A DNA stretch of 60,000 nt. It comes from Hydractinia symbiolongicarpus (taxonomy: Eukaryota; Cnidaria; Hydrozoa; Anthoathecata; Hydractiniidae). The translations under genes and the position numbers were made by a program. The first letter of the stretch is position 1; every line of letters begins with the position of its first letter. The DNA is taken from the NCBI RefSeq assembly GCF_029227915.1, contig NC_079888.1, positions 10,835,001 through 10,895,000 on the forward strand. The letters run 5' to 3'. Below the pieces are notes generated by a model, which was not told where the DNA came from, did no database searches, and saw only the letters and a list, made by a program, of their open reading frames with translations. This document shows positions 50,118-60,000 of the stretch, piece after piece.

Positions 50118-50369
50118 TTACTTGGGTTTTGGGACGATAGAAGCAGGTAACCAACCCTTGCTCACTGCCATCTCACGGCTTCCTCGCCCTGCTGTAAAAT
50201 ATGCGATCATCTTCATAACGTCACTGGTATCCAGCCTAGTACTAGGACTCGAGATCCCAAGGAACATTTTACCAACCGTGGCATATCCAAATGTGAACCC
50301 GAGGTCGACCACGGTCTCATATATCATATCAATAATCTCTTTTTGTTAAGGAGTTACGTTTGTAGACAT
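50118..50369 (-). pseudogene. Short conserved element protein, ASIVPKPK type (one internal stop)
   Basis: ATG at 50369; MSTNVTP, then an in-frame TAA (50346), then QKEIIDMIYETVVDLGFTFG and ATVGKMFLGISSPSTRLDTS, ending LPASIVPKPK. Homologue of 13110-13384. About 83 codons. The middle glycine-rich segment could insert in a membrane. Function unknown. Confidence 0.65.
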
Positions 50370-50380
50370 TTATTACAAGC

Positions 50381-50727
50381 TTATCGCATGTGGAATATGT
50401 CAATCTCAGGCTTAGGCTCCTGCCTCGCGATTGGTTGATGAACCGCTGGTGGAGGCTGATGAGTACTCGCGGATTTTTTACGAGTAAAATATAGGATACC
50501 TCCAATACATGTGATCGCGAGTAGGCTTCCACCAATGTATATTCCATTTCCCATGGACTGTATAGAACCCAGAAGAGGTTTTGACTGGAGGTTGTACCCT
50601 CTTGTTGTCTAATATCTTCCTCCCTCTTCTTCATCAGTGCGGCCAACTTGTACCCTTGGGCTACTCGACCAGGATGCTTTACTGGTTTTGTTATTACCCT
50701 CTGTTCTTGCGATTGTTCAGTGCTCAT
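50381..50727 (-). pseudogene. KHPGRVA-motif protein with one TM segment (one frameshift)
   Basis: MSTEQSQEQRVITKPVKHPG starts the ORF; KHPGRVAQGYKLAALMKKRE aligns with KHPGRVAAGKRLAEWNRQKR of the neighbouring gene. A frame change near 50575 leads to a TM segment (GIYIGGSLLAITCIGGILYF) and a Pro-rich tail (HQPPPAVHQPIARQEPKPE), stop at 50381. It overlaps nothing; hairpin H4 sits right before its start. Confidence 0.6.
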
Positions 50728-50754
50728 TTTTTATAACTCGTTGGAGTTACAAAA
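50728..50754 (-). promoter_or_regulatory. Gene-boundary hairpin H4
   Basis: Eleven-bp stem (plus strand TTTTATAACTC... / GAGTTACAAAA, loop GTTG). The single imperfect pair A50733/C50750 is a G-U pair on the minus (sense) strand. It touches the ATG at 50727 and overlaps the stop of the preceding gene. Confidence 0.7.
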
Positions 50755-51060
50755 TCACTTCCCTTTTACAAAAAGATGGAGGGATAAACCCTGTTCCTCA
50801 AGAATCTCCATAGTCTCTTTTATCCCCGTGAGTACGGACTCGGGAGTATTTAAATCTGTCTCAAAGTATCTCAGGAATTCCCTAAATGTTATGGGTTCTT
50901 TCTTTGGTGGAGCCATTCCGAGCTTCCTCTTTTGGCGGTTCCATTCGGCTAGTCTCTTACCTGCCGCAACCCTTCCTGGGTGCTTTTTGTGTATTTCAAC
51001 AATTTTTTCAATCGTCTCGGTTTGTCGTTGGTTGATAATAATACTACACGCGCTGCTCAT
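50755..51060 (-). CDS. KHPGRVA-motif protein
   Basis: Intact ORF of 101 codons taken from the ATG at 51060 (MSSACSIIINQRQTETIEKI), which overlaps the end of the two-TM gene by 17 nt. Basic: KHPGRVAAGKRLAEWNRQKR, then PPKKEPITFREFLRYFETDL and a helical C-terminus. The xxPGRVAxGxxLAxxxxxR motif is shared with the next gene, so the two are probably paralogues that differ in the C-terminal part (soluble here, membrane there). Possibly nucleic-acid binding given its charge; family not recognised. Confidence 0.6.
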   Translation of the reverse strand: MSSACSIIINQRQTETIEKIVEIHKKHPGRVAAGKRLAEWNRQKRKLGMAPPKKEPITFREFLRYFETDLNTPESVLTGIKETMEILEEQGLSLHLFVKGK

Positions 51061-51640
51061 CTTTTTGTTGCTCCTCATCAATCTCTCCCTTCTCTTCAAT
51101 GGACTTTGAGAGCTGGGTATGATTAATGGAATGGGCAGCTACCAACAAAAGCGCGAGAAATTTCCCGAATGCTGTATAGACGAGGATTCCAAGATCAGTC
51201 ATGCTCTCCCTGATAATAGTATCGTTTTCTAAATCATGATAAAGAGCCTCAGGACTATCCAGTGGTAGAAGATTACCGATAGCTTTGCTATATAGCCCAA
51301 GGGCGTGAGTTGACTATGCCTTTGCAGTCTTCTTTCCTTTCTCATGGAGGTCATGTTCAGTAAAATCATTATAAATTTTCTCGATAGCCTCGGGTGATGC
51401 TTTATCCAAAAATGCCTCGCTACATTTCTTCGGTAGGAGGTGCTGTTTACTTTGACGTATCGCATCCTTCAAAGCCTGACGCTTGTCTATAGTTTTTTCA
51501 AGCGCTTCTGCTGGTGTATCAACTTCATCGAAAATAGCGGCTAGATTAGACATACTATTTATTATATATGTGTATCGATAGAGGAAAGCAAGTATCAATA
51601 TATATGGGAGCAATATAGCGATTAATAGCAATAACTCCAT
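51044..51640 (-). pseudogene. Conserved two-TM-segment protein of the element (one internal stop)
   Basis: MELLLLIAILLPYILILAFL is an N-terminal TM segment. Then DKRQALKDAIRQSKQHLLPK, an in-frame TAG at 51314, and in the same frame STHALGLYSKAIGNLLPLDS, IIRESMTDLGILVYTAFGKF and a second hydrophobic stretch (FLALLLVAAHSI) with an acidic tail. 198 codons in all. It starts 4 nt after the polymerase stop. Its homologue is 12620-13113. Probably a membrane protein; function unknown. Confidence 0.7.
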
Positions 51641-51644
51641 TGTT

Positions 51645-54600
51645 TTATTTCTCTTTCAACCGGTAATGTCCCCTAGCCAGTGTGGTGATTTGATCCGCCT
51701 GAACTATCCTTTTGTCATCAGTTCTATTTAACGCGATCTTTGTTACTTCCTGCGTGTATATATTATGGCCCTTGTTCTGAATACAACGCCAACTCTTGTT
51801 TACATCAATGCCTTCATTCAGATATTGCTCGTAATCTTCAAAATTGATACATTTTTTTGTTACGGCCCTCTTTACACCCTTGGCCTTACAATCGCCGCCG
51901 TCTTTTGTGAGACTCCTGTATGCATAAGCCTTCGGTCTCAATGTGATGAATGAAGTCATGACCTTACCGCCTAGCTCATCTTTCATCAAGCCTACTACCT
52001 TCTTGTTCTTCCCGACGGGCAGGGGTCTGTTGTCATCTTTGCTATAGGCACTAGTATCGAAGCGTATTTCAACATCATCGGCAATATCCCGATAGAAATC
52101 CTCTGTCCTTATATGGTAAATGAAGCTGTCCGTATATCCATATAACACAGCTGTATTTTACTACCATATTTTGGCTGCATATAGTCAAAATTAAATTCGT
52201 ACATCACGGTCTTTGACTAATCTAGAATAGCCTGACCTATATAGATCGGCTTATTCATTTTAATTCCTGTTCTACCCATTTCAACACCCATGAGATTCTT
52301 ACTGAAGCATGTGCCGCTTATAAAGTTTGGTTGCATAGTGGGTTTTGTATATGCGGTTTCATTTGTCACCAACTTGATGTTGCGGTGATTCCGTATATTC
52401 TCCGTAGTTTTCCCAAAGACTGAGAGGTTCATCAACTTGTAAAAGTCCTTCTCAAAATCATTTTTAGCGGCAGTTCTCAGCTTCGTGTTGTGATAGATAC
52501 AGTCCCGGAGCCAGGCACTATGTTGAAACTGAATAGCGCAGTGAACCTTTTTAGGCTCGAGCCCGTTTTTCGGGGCTTGATGTAAAGCTCCGATGTGCAC
52601 CATGTACTTCCGCTTATGTTCGAGATTAGGGATCAATTTTTCAACCCTGTATACCACCTTACGCTGCGGCAAGAAGGGTAGCTCGTTATGCTTATCGTGA
52701 AGCTCCTTCGGGTAGTCGACGTCAACTTCCAAGATATAGCCGTGCTTATTGTCAGATACCAGCTTATCGATCTTCTTTTCATCGATTACCTTTACATTTG
52801 ATACCCATTTGAATCCATGAGTGGGTAGAGGCTGTTGCATCGCCCAGCCACAGAGATTGTTTGCATCGAGATACTGAAGGTAACTTGACTCAACCTCCGG
52901 GTCGTATTGGTCCCCCATATATTTGTTGTTCGCCCTTGCGTACCGGTGTACAGACTGTGTAATACCCCCTCGTACTCCTCGTTCTATGAGGAGCAGCATG
53001 TCAGGATCCGTTAGCAGCTCCAGCTTTACACCCGTGTACTTGAGCGCTGCTTTCCATGCTAAGCCGGGTGCGGAATAAAAATGGGCGGGATCAAGCCCAT
53101 AGTTAGCATGGCACACTCCTCGAAAGTTTTGGAATATATCGGCTAGTAGTAAAACGTCAGTAACTAAGTACGCATCATGATAGTCCCCATGGTAGTTTCA
53201 TCATCTTTTGTATTGATGACATTCCACACTTTTTGAGCGTGCTCGTATTCTTTATCGCTAATCTCATTCATGTTTAACTTGCTATAGAAAGCATCCTTTG
53301 GAGGTAGATCAGTCTCCTCGAATCGTCGCCAGCCATCCATATACTCATAGGAATATACACCCTTCCTTCGCATGAGCTTAAAGGTGTCATCCTCGGTGAA
53401 ATACCAACGGAGATTTTTGCAATGTTCATCATCGAGGTTGCTTGCCAATTTTTCTAGTGAAGAGGACATGGAGCGACAACTATCGATGAATCGTATTTCA
53501 ATCTTTTTATACGTTTCGCCATACCCCATGCCTGCAATGGGTACTTTGATCTTCACATTAAAACTGATGTAATTCTCGGTTTTTTCAGCGATAGAACCTA
53601 TATCCTGAGTATCATATTTTTCACCTATATCACGTATGAACAAGTGGGCGTCATAGCCACTTAAATTGTGAAATATCACGGGTACGTGATTGGTTATCCT
53701 ATACTTGAGGTTACATGTGTTATGGGCTGGACCCCTGTATAACCCTGTGTAATGACAATGATCCCTAACCTTGCGATTTTCATCGCTGAACGACTTCATG
53801 CAAATGTGACATGTTTCAGCAGCATCATATGCATTCTTCTGCTCATCAGTCAATGGCAGCATAGGCTTCTGAGGAAATAGAGGGTATAGCCTTTTTACCT
53901 CATCCTCCAGGTGGTTGACAAAGCGGGGTACACAGTCCTCCTCCCTGTATACTGTTAGAGGATCCGGCACTTCTCCATAAGCAAAGGTGGAATATGTACA
54001 CCAACCGCATGGCACATGCTTATTCAACGTCTTGGTCTTAGTATCCCGAGCATTCTCCTTCATCGGGATCAGTAGGGATTCAAAGTCCGCATAAATTACA
54101 AATGGTACTTTGAATTGTTGTTGACCATCTTGGTAATATAACCATTCGTCCTTCTCGCTGCGCGTCGTAATTTTTACCGCTTCGTTGTCTTTGCAGTAGG
54201 TACAGTGGTTATCCCGAGATTCTATCGTTTGAAACCCCTGCAGGCAATTAAGACAGAAATGCATTTTCCCATGATTCTTTGATATCTCACGTCCTAGTAG
54301 TCTTGATAGATTTTTGATGGATACGTAATGGTTCCTCTTCTCATCGGTAAGCGTAGCAGATTAGCCTGCTTCTCACGTTCGTTAAATGCCGATCTACGCA
54401 GGATATTAAAGCTCTTAGCCTTTACATACAGAACGTTAACGGCAATATCAGGATTGTTACGTTCAAATTTGGTAATATCCTTGATGGATGTTGGAAATTC
54501 TATACCATCCCAATTATACCGCTGCTCATATGGTCGAAGCTTTCTTATTCTCTGATGGTTTGTACCTATCTCTTCGTGATGTATGGCGGCGATAATTGAC

Positions 54601-55550
54601 CATTTAAAACACTCATCATCATCATTAATGGGGTTGATGATGGCTTTTTTCCTCGAAATCCATTTTGGTGTTTTTATATATGATGAGCCTCTCGTTAACT
54701 TCAATTTATGAAAATCTATATCCATGTTATTGATTCTACCGATACTAAATCCACTCTTGGGTAATGCAGGATTCTCCACATACGTTTTAATTTGAGCAAA
54801 CATCGTATCCATCACTTTATCCACTATGGTTCCTTGAAATATCGATGTCATGTTGCTGTGGAATACTTTGTCTACTTCTATAAACTCGTTAGTACCATCA
54901 ATTTGTTTTTTCCACAAAATCCATAAGGGAGCACTGGATTTTTGAAGATCCTATTTCCTCCACCTGGTTCTCGATCAAATTTTTCACATGTGATCGTACA
55001 ATGTCCAAGTACCCATTAATATCTGTTTTATCAACACCGGCTATGCGATAACTTTGAATGTCTTATGTAATGCATGTTTATGCTCTTGGGGGGTAAAATC
55101 TTGATTAGGTTGCTCTTCAGCATGATCTTCCCTCGCCTCCTCCTCGATTTCACCAAGAAGGGTCTTTCTTGCTCCATGATATAATGAGAGAATACGATTT
55201 TTAACTAATGCAAAAGTTTGCCGTACCGGTCCCTTGATACTCTCCGGTACATGTGATAGTAGCCACTCTGACAATTTTCGCAACTTACTCGTTACTATTG
55301 GACGCGTTTTCTTCAACTCTTGGCGTTCAAAGTCATTCATTTCCTCAAACGTGGGAACGTAAGGCTCGATGTTCTTCTTAATAGGACGTGATCTAGCCAT
55401 CTCTTGTTTTTCAAAAATGTCCATGGCTTGTGGTGAAAATGGTTGCGTATCTAATAAAGCAACTAGGTCTGCTTTGCGTAATTTTGAATAATCCGTAAGC
55501 CCACGCGTTTTTGCAATTACGTGTAATTGTTTTACAGTATTTGAATTCAT
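51645..55550 (-). pseudogene. Family-B DNA polymerase of Polinton type (broken)
   Basis: ATG at 55550 (MNSNTVKQLHVIAKTRGLTD, SAP-like) chosen because it aligns with copy 1; an upstream ATG at 55577 is also in frame. Then the RGSSY and ECFKWSIIAA region, the finger HFCLNCLQGFQTIESRDNHC, exonuclease YADFESLL, zinc insert CHICMKSF...RDHCHYTGLYRG, FHNLSGYDAHLF, GDYHDAYLVTD, motif A LDANNLCGWAM (Asp kept, Tyr changed to Cys), and motif B KLMNLSVFGK. In motif C (about 52135) a two-base insertion breaks the YxDTDS site. Further frame changes lie near 55050, 54930, 54290 and 53170, plus a TAG at 52217. Non-functional. Confidence 0.92.
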
Positions 55551-55831
55551 CTTTATTATATATATTTTTGATTTCAATCAACGATTTCTGGCACGGTCAT
55601 GATTTTGAATAATTAGGGAATTTTCCTTACTCATATTCTGTATAACAGCATATATACTATTGCGCATGACGTCATGTATTTCTGGTATATATTATTATGT
55701 CTTAGTATTTAATATATTTATGATTTCATATTATTTTGTGTTGGTTATTGGCAGATGACGTCATGTATTTCTGGTATATATTATTATATGTTGGTTATTG
55801 GCATATCCAGAAGGAACATTTCTCTATCTCT
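55551..55831 (-). repeat. Right terminal region of element 2
   Basis: Tip (inverted) AGAGATAGAGAAATGT matches element 1, but the inner part differs. It contains two direct copies of GACGTCATGTATTTCTGGTA followed by TATATTATTAT (from 55668 and 55757) and two of TTGGTTATTGGCA. Each GACGTCAT block is a full TGACGTCA palindrome (55667, 55756). Confidence 0.75.
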
Positions 55832-55985
55832 CAAACAATTCCCATGCCTTTAAAAAACTGTGTCATAAGATGGGACAGGCCTAACTATTGACAAACAATT
55901 CCCATGCTTTTAAAAGACTGTGTCATAGGATGGGACAGGCCCAACTATTGACAAAGGACACTTTTTTAAAAATCGTAGTAAAAAA
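55832..55985 (+). repeat. 60-bp tandem repeat next to element 2
   Basis: CAAACAATTCCCATGC starts at 55832 and 55892, followed by GTGTCATAAGATGGGACAGG and CTAACTATTGA. A third, degraded copy follows. It begins exactly at the element end. Confidence 0.85.
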
Positions 55986-56300
55986 GTGACAGATCCAACT
56001 ATTGACACTTTTTAGAAACAGCCACAACATGGGTCAGTTTGAAGACTCCCAGACTAAAGTTAAGCCTTGATGGGAAACACACTGTTTCAAATTTTGAAGA
56101 CAGGTCTGGCCCATCTGTGGACAATTGCATCTTCTATAGGAGAGGACAAAAGAAAACAAAAAATATACGGAGGAAAATAAATCATGAATTCTCTAATATA
56201 ATCTATTACAAATATAGCTAAAGTATTGAGCAACACAAATACAATGTCATAATTTTTTTCCTTAAAAATTGAACAAACACAGATATAAATTCACAAATAT
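55986..56300. other. Non-coding interval
   Basis: No gene supported. Confidence 0.4.
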
Positions 56301-56470
56301 TAGTACCACAGTCGGTAGAGCGTCCGACTCATTTCCAAGTGGTTGTGGGTTTGATCCCCACATAATGATGTTGTCCAGTTGGGCAAGAATTTCATAAAAG
56401 ATTTCTGTACCTCAAATTGGAGCTTAAGGACTCTGCTCGAAACTGGTGATACTGATCACATAAAACATAA
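56301..56470 (+). repeat. tRNA-derived SINE
   Basis: The head has an A-box-like CAGTCGGTAGAGCG (56309-56322) and a B-box GGTTTGATCCCC with a perfect T-arm (GTGGG / CCCAC, 56346-56362), about 36 nt apart as in a tRNA. The acceptor and anticodon arms do not fold as a working tRNA. A non-tRNA body (GTCCAGTTGGGCAAGAATTT...GCTCGAAACTGGTGATACTG) follows, typical of SINEs. Confidence 0.7.
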
Positions 56471-56952
56471 ATTAACTTATATTAGTTCTTTAAATCATAG
56501 TCATAATCTTTCTGTTTCTTGAATATATAACAAAATGTTTCAAACATGGATGCCCCAGCCAAAACAATTTTCGCTCTCAAGTTACGTAATAGGTCAAGTT
56601 GCATTAATTCCATCAAAGATTATATTGAAAATTAAACAAAGCAAAATAGTTTAAACAACAGCTTAGCTACAGCTATATACCTGTGAATATATATAATATC
56701 AAAATACAAATATGGTCTTGCACCAAGAGTTGGCAAGTAGTGTTGTTTCTGCTAGCAACAACAATCTTGAAATACATAACTCGATATAATCTCAGCTAGC
56801 CATATACAACAATACCTCGGCAAAAGTTGCAGCAGTTCAGTTTTTTCACTTCATTGGAGTTAGTTTATGTTAAATACAAGGTCTTCAAGTATGCAAGCAT
56901 CTTTTAACGCCATGTCGCAAGTTGGTCCTGACCCGTCAATTGACAGGGCAGC

Positions 56953-57012
56953 ATGTCAAAAGATGGGCCACCGTGTCAAAAGATGGGCCACCGTGTCAAA
57001 AGATGGTCCGTT
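56953..57012 (+). repeat. 20-bp tandem repeat, 3 copies
   Basis: TGTCAAAAGATGGGCCACCG twice, then a third partial copy. The related tracts AGACGGGCC and TTGGGTCAG follow. Confidence 0.85.
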
Positions 57013-57416
57013 CCGTCTTAAGACGGGCCGTGTTCTAAGTTGGGTCAGAATATATCCACCACGCTTGGGTCTATTTCATCATTAACTTTGTTTGAAATTT
57101 TAGTAGTAACTGTTTTCTATTCAAGTTAGATTATCTAGAAATAGACATACCTTTACATAACTGTCGTCCAAACTGTTTGCAGCCATATTTTTTCGATATC
57201 CGGCCGAACAACTGAAAACTTTGGCCGAATAAGAAGAACTTTCGGACGAATGTTTAAACACTCGGAGCATTTCAAAAGCCTGGCCGAACATTTGGAACTT
57301 GGTAAATATACAGACCAGATTCTCTGAAACGTTCGGCCGATCATTTACAACTTGAAACATTTGGACTTGCGGACGTGCGGATGGATGTTCGGCCGAGTAC
57401 CGTGGCTGATTAGTAC

Positions 57417-57952
57417 ATCTTGTCCCATAACAGGATAGTCGACGTGCGGCTGAACCTTTAAGATGTGCGGCCGAACGTCATAACACTCGGCCGAACGTTT
57501 AGATGTGTTCTAGTAGTACTTCTGCCTAAAGACACAGGAAATGATCTTTTTTCTTTGATAAAATATTATCATGACATAAAACCGAAACTAGTACAGAGAG
57601 ATGTGTAGTTAGTATAATAAACAACCCACATAATGTTCCATTAAGTCAAAGAAACTTTCTGGAAATCTGTAGAAGGAATGAGTTAAATCGAAAGTAAAAT
57701 ATCGATGCTAAAGAATTGGAGGATGTTGTGTACTTGAATTAAACACAAAACAAGATATTTGCTACAGACAAATGACGAAATTGATACGTTTAAAATATAA
57801 CATCAATGTTTCTAGAGAACTTGTTCGACAAACTTTGATGAAATTCGATCACAAGATGTACTAATGTGCCACGGTAGCCGAGTGTTACGACGTTCGACCG
57901 CCGCATCTAAAAGGTTCGGCCGCACGTCGACTATCCTGTTACGGGACAAGAT
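57417..57952. repeat. 536-bp inverted-repeat (foldback) element with CGGCCGAAC motifs
   Basis: Left arm ATCTTGTCCCATAACAGGAT, AGTCGACGTGCGGCTGAACC, then CGAACGTCATAACACTCGGC; the right arm (57875-57952) is its reverse complement with a few changes. The motif GGCCGAAC and its inverse recur about ten times from 57195 to 57930. TACCGTGGCTGATTAGTACA sits outside the left arm but inside the right one, so the arms are permuted. Confidence 0.75.
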
Positions 57953-58286
57953 TTACGCACTTGTTTTCCATGTTAGGAAATTGATTGCATTATGGGTAAA
58001 ATAATAATACTTAAATTGAAATCAAGCATCTGGAAGAACACAGAAAGAAAAAGCGAACGTACGGTGAAAATAAAATGTAAGTTTTGCATATTAGATTTTT
58101 TCGCTGTCGAGGTTCCGTTTTGGATGCCAATACACCTTCAATTTTTATTTTCTCAGCATCGTTTTTTAAACTTGGTTATTTACAAAAAAATTAAAACTTT
58201 CGGAAATTATAAACATTAATTTAAATTAAGTTTTTAAGAAATTTTGTGGCTATTTACTTTTGTATTGTAAATTTGACACTTTTTAG
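57953..58286. other. Non-coding interval
   Basis: No gene is supported. It ends in a pyrimidine tract and AG (CACTTTTTAG) immediately before the ATG of the next gene, compatible with an intron acceptor. Confidence 0.4.
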
Positions 58287-59303
58287 ATGTCTTCCAAAAG
58301 AAAATTAGAAGATGTTGTGGCATTTATACATGATACATCATACATATACATTTATACATACGTTTCCCCACAGAAACTATCAAAGTGCTTTAACTTCCGC
58401 ATACAAACACAAAAGTGCGGGAAAAAGACTGCTAGAGCCATATGCTTCGATGGTTCAAAACGTGAAAAGATTTTACACGCCAAAATATCTGGAGAGGCTG
58501 TAAGGTTTCTAAAAATTATAAATTAAGAAGATATTATCAATAATTTCACCATAATCGAAAATGTAGATCCAGTCAGCGTTTCTTTTCAGAGAGTAGAACC
58601 GGAGGCAACTTATGTTTCTTTGAATTCGATCCCGGCTGTTGGCAACATGGTTTCAGTCAAGACAAAACTTGATTTGAGTAATGCTGTAAAAAAGCGTGTA
58701 AAAATTGGCTTGCGCCAAGCCAAAGTTTTAAACCAATGTTTTTTATTTAATGATTCTGGCAGTGTTGAATTAGCAGTTTGGGATGAGTGGATATCCTTTC
58801 TGCGTCAAGCTATCGACGATGGGACCAATTTTCTTAATTTTGTCAACTTGTTAATACGTGAATTCAATGGCACCAGGTTTTTATCAACATGCTCAGATAC
58901 AGAGTGCCACATCGTGCTTGATGAATTATCACCAGAGATGGAGGTCGAACGAAATGATAATGAAATATTGGTACCAGAGTTCGATTCCATACATGAAATA
59001 AATTTTGGTTATCGATGCTTTAAATGTGAAAGAATCATAAATGTCCGATCGGGAATCTTGATTCACTGTGATAATTGCAATGTGACAACAAGGTCACATA
59101 AACTTGAAAACACGTTTGAAGCCGTTGTACAAGCGGAAGTATTAGGGGATGAATTTTATAAGGTCGACATCAAACAGCTTAAAAGTTACGTTGAAGAAGT
59201 TACGTTGAAAACCAACATACCCCAATTACGGGAAGATTTGATGAATGTTTCGAATGTGATGGTCAAAGCTGATGAACGTGAACATAAACTTTATGTTGTT
59301 TAA
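58287..59303 (+). pseudogene. RPA-like OB-fold protein (one internal stop)
   Basis: One frame of 338 codons broken only by a TAA at 58524. The first part (MSSKRKLEDVVAFIHDTSYI, then YVSPQKLSKCFNFRIQTQKC and ARAICFDGSKREK) looks like a small OB fold. The second (KVLNQCFLFNDSGSVELAVW, DEWISFL) is an OB fold with the W-D-E pattern of RPA-type ssDNA-binding domains. A zinc ribbon follows (CFKCERI ... CDNC), as in RPA70 domain C. It is likely a ssDNA-binding protein, host or transposon-derived; I recall similar uncharacterised proteins in cnidarians and fish. Whether the TAA is real decay or an unrecognised intron border cannot be settled here. Confidence 0.6.
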
Positions 59304-60000
59304 ATTTATTTTGTTTATATTTATTTTGTTTGAACTTATGTTATTCCAGAACTTTAGAAAACTCTTTTGTTGTATTAGTTTATTAATCACTTGTTAATTT
59401 TCAATAAAATGAGAAAAAAAATTCAGAATTTTTTTCAGACCAATGCACTTAGTGCGTTATGAGGAATCCCAAAAAGGTGGGAAAGCCTATATCTCGTTGG
59501 CGAAATGTTTAAATGTGGGAAGCTGATCTTTGTACAAAATAGTCCAGGTGCGAATTTTGGTCCTTGAAGTTTTGATCCATTTGAAAAACGGTTTTAAGAA
59601 TCTCCTATCATAATCGCTATAAGCGGACGGGGTTCCATGGCTAAGCACTTGTTTAAAAAAATTGATCTTTTGAACATGTTCAACAAAACAATTGAATTTA
59701 TTTTAGTGTGTATGGTCAGGCCTGTATTTAGATGTGCGGAGCATGCACTGCATGACAGTGCTCAGGGGACAATTCTCAGACCGTTAGTTAAAGTTGATGA
59801 CTCTTCCCTTATCTAGAAATTAGAAAACAAGTAAGGTTATCTTCGGTTGAGCTTATCATCTTTTTTGAAATTAATTTTGTCTATTTATATGGTCTATTTA
59901 ATTACAAAATATGTTTGAAATTTTTTCAAAATATGTTTGAACAATAAACTATTGTTTCACTGCGCAATTTGTATCAAAATACAACTAATTGTTTAAACGA
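59304..60000. other. Non-coding right end
   Basis: AATAAAATG at 59402, about 100 nt after the stop of the OB-fold gene, is a plausible poly(A) signal. Nothing else is supported. Confidence 0.5.

Larger units (their letters stand above)
47075..55831 (-). mobile_element. Polinton/Maverick-like element 2, left end truncated
   Basis: The right end (55831) carries, inverted, AGAGATAGAGAAATGT, identical to the first 16 bases of element 1. No matching left repeat is found; host-type repeat runs to about 47070, so the left arm is lost. Polymerase to MSV199 genes run on the minus strand (55550 to 48656) and the integrase unit (47207-48605) runs towards them on plus, a convergent layout. Gene order after the polymerase agrees with element 1, except that this copy has the KHPGRVA genes, the tail-anchored gene and the integrase, and lacks the HNH cassettes. 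No capsid or protease gene is seen. Confidence 0.88.

Noticed and set aside
56301-56372. Functional tRNA gene
   Set aside because: A and B boxes and T-arm are present, but the acceptor and anticodon arms do not pair; a SINE head fits better.

Overview
The window is AT-rich animal DNA with short exons, GT-AG introns, long microsatellites and dense dispersed repeats. The host gene types and the transposon families (Polinton/Maverick with an F54H12.3-type integrase, CR1/L2-like LINE, Mutator-like and Ty3-like fragments) fit an invertebrate, most likely a cnidarian. The species cannot be fixed from the sequence alone.

Layout. 94-1671 (-) holds the 5' part of a host gene with six exons: three ankyrin-repeat exons, a linker, then the glycine loop and VAIK lysine of a MAP3K-like kinase; it runs off the left edge. 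A (TA)n tract of about 200 bp lies just upstream of its start codon. 1672-8367 is non-coding and carries a MITE family with a CCCGTGG/CCACGGG hairpin and a T-rich degenerate repeat. 8368-18402 is a Polinton-like element with both terminal inverted repeats and a CCTTT target duplication. 20348-21791 (-) is an intact three-exon gene for a secreted, probably GPI-anchored protein. 24364-24735 (-) is a Mutator-like transposase relic, and 25171-26362 is a broken HECT E3-type gene. 26756-31309 is a CR1/L2-like LINE with a 2A-like motif, PHD finger, endonuclease and RT, ending in (ATT)n. 31311-47070 is repeat-rich non-coding DNA with a Ty3/Gypsy gag-protease relic and several MITEs. 47075-55831 is a second Polinton-like copy, mostly on the minus strand, ending in the same terminal sequence as the first. 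56301-56470 is a tRNA-derived SINE, and 58287-59303 is an RPA-like OB-fold gene with one internal stop.

The two Polinton-like copies are the centre of interest. Together they encode a SAP-N-terminal family-B DNA polymerase with an endonuclease-VII-like zinc insert, a two-TM-segment protein, two proteins sharing a KHPGRVA motif, a packaging-type ATPase, a tail-anchored coiled-coil protein, an MSV199/DUF3627-like protein, an F54H12.3-like integrase with a small membrane-protein partner, and, in the first copy only, a duplicated HNH-nuclease cassette whose zinc-binding linker is a tandem CxxCGGG repeat. No capsid or protease gene was recognised in either. Nearly every ORF is broken by stops or frameshifts, so both are decayed. 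At seven gene boundaries there is a strong stem-loop, usually 0-11 nt before the next ATG or just after a stop. Where a stem is imperfect, the mismatch is in most cases a G-U pair on the coding strand, which suggests selection at the RNA level. This resembles the 3'-end hairpins of giant-virus mRNAs and is the best candidate here for an undescribed feature.
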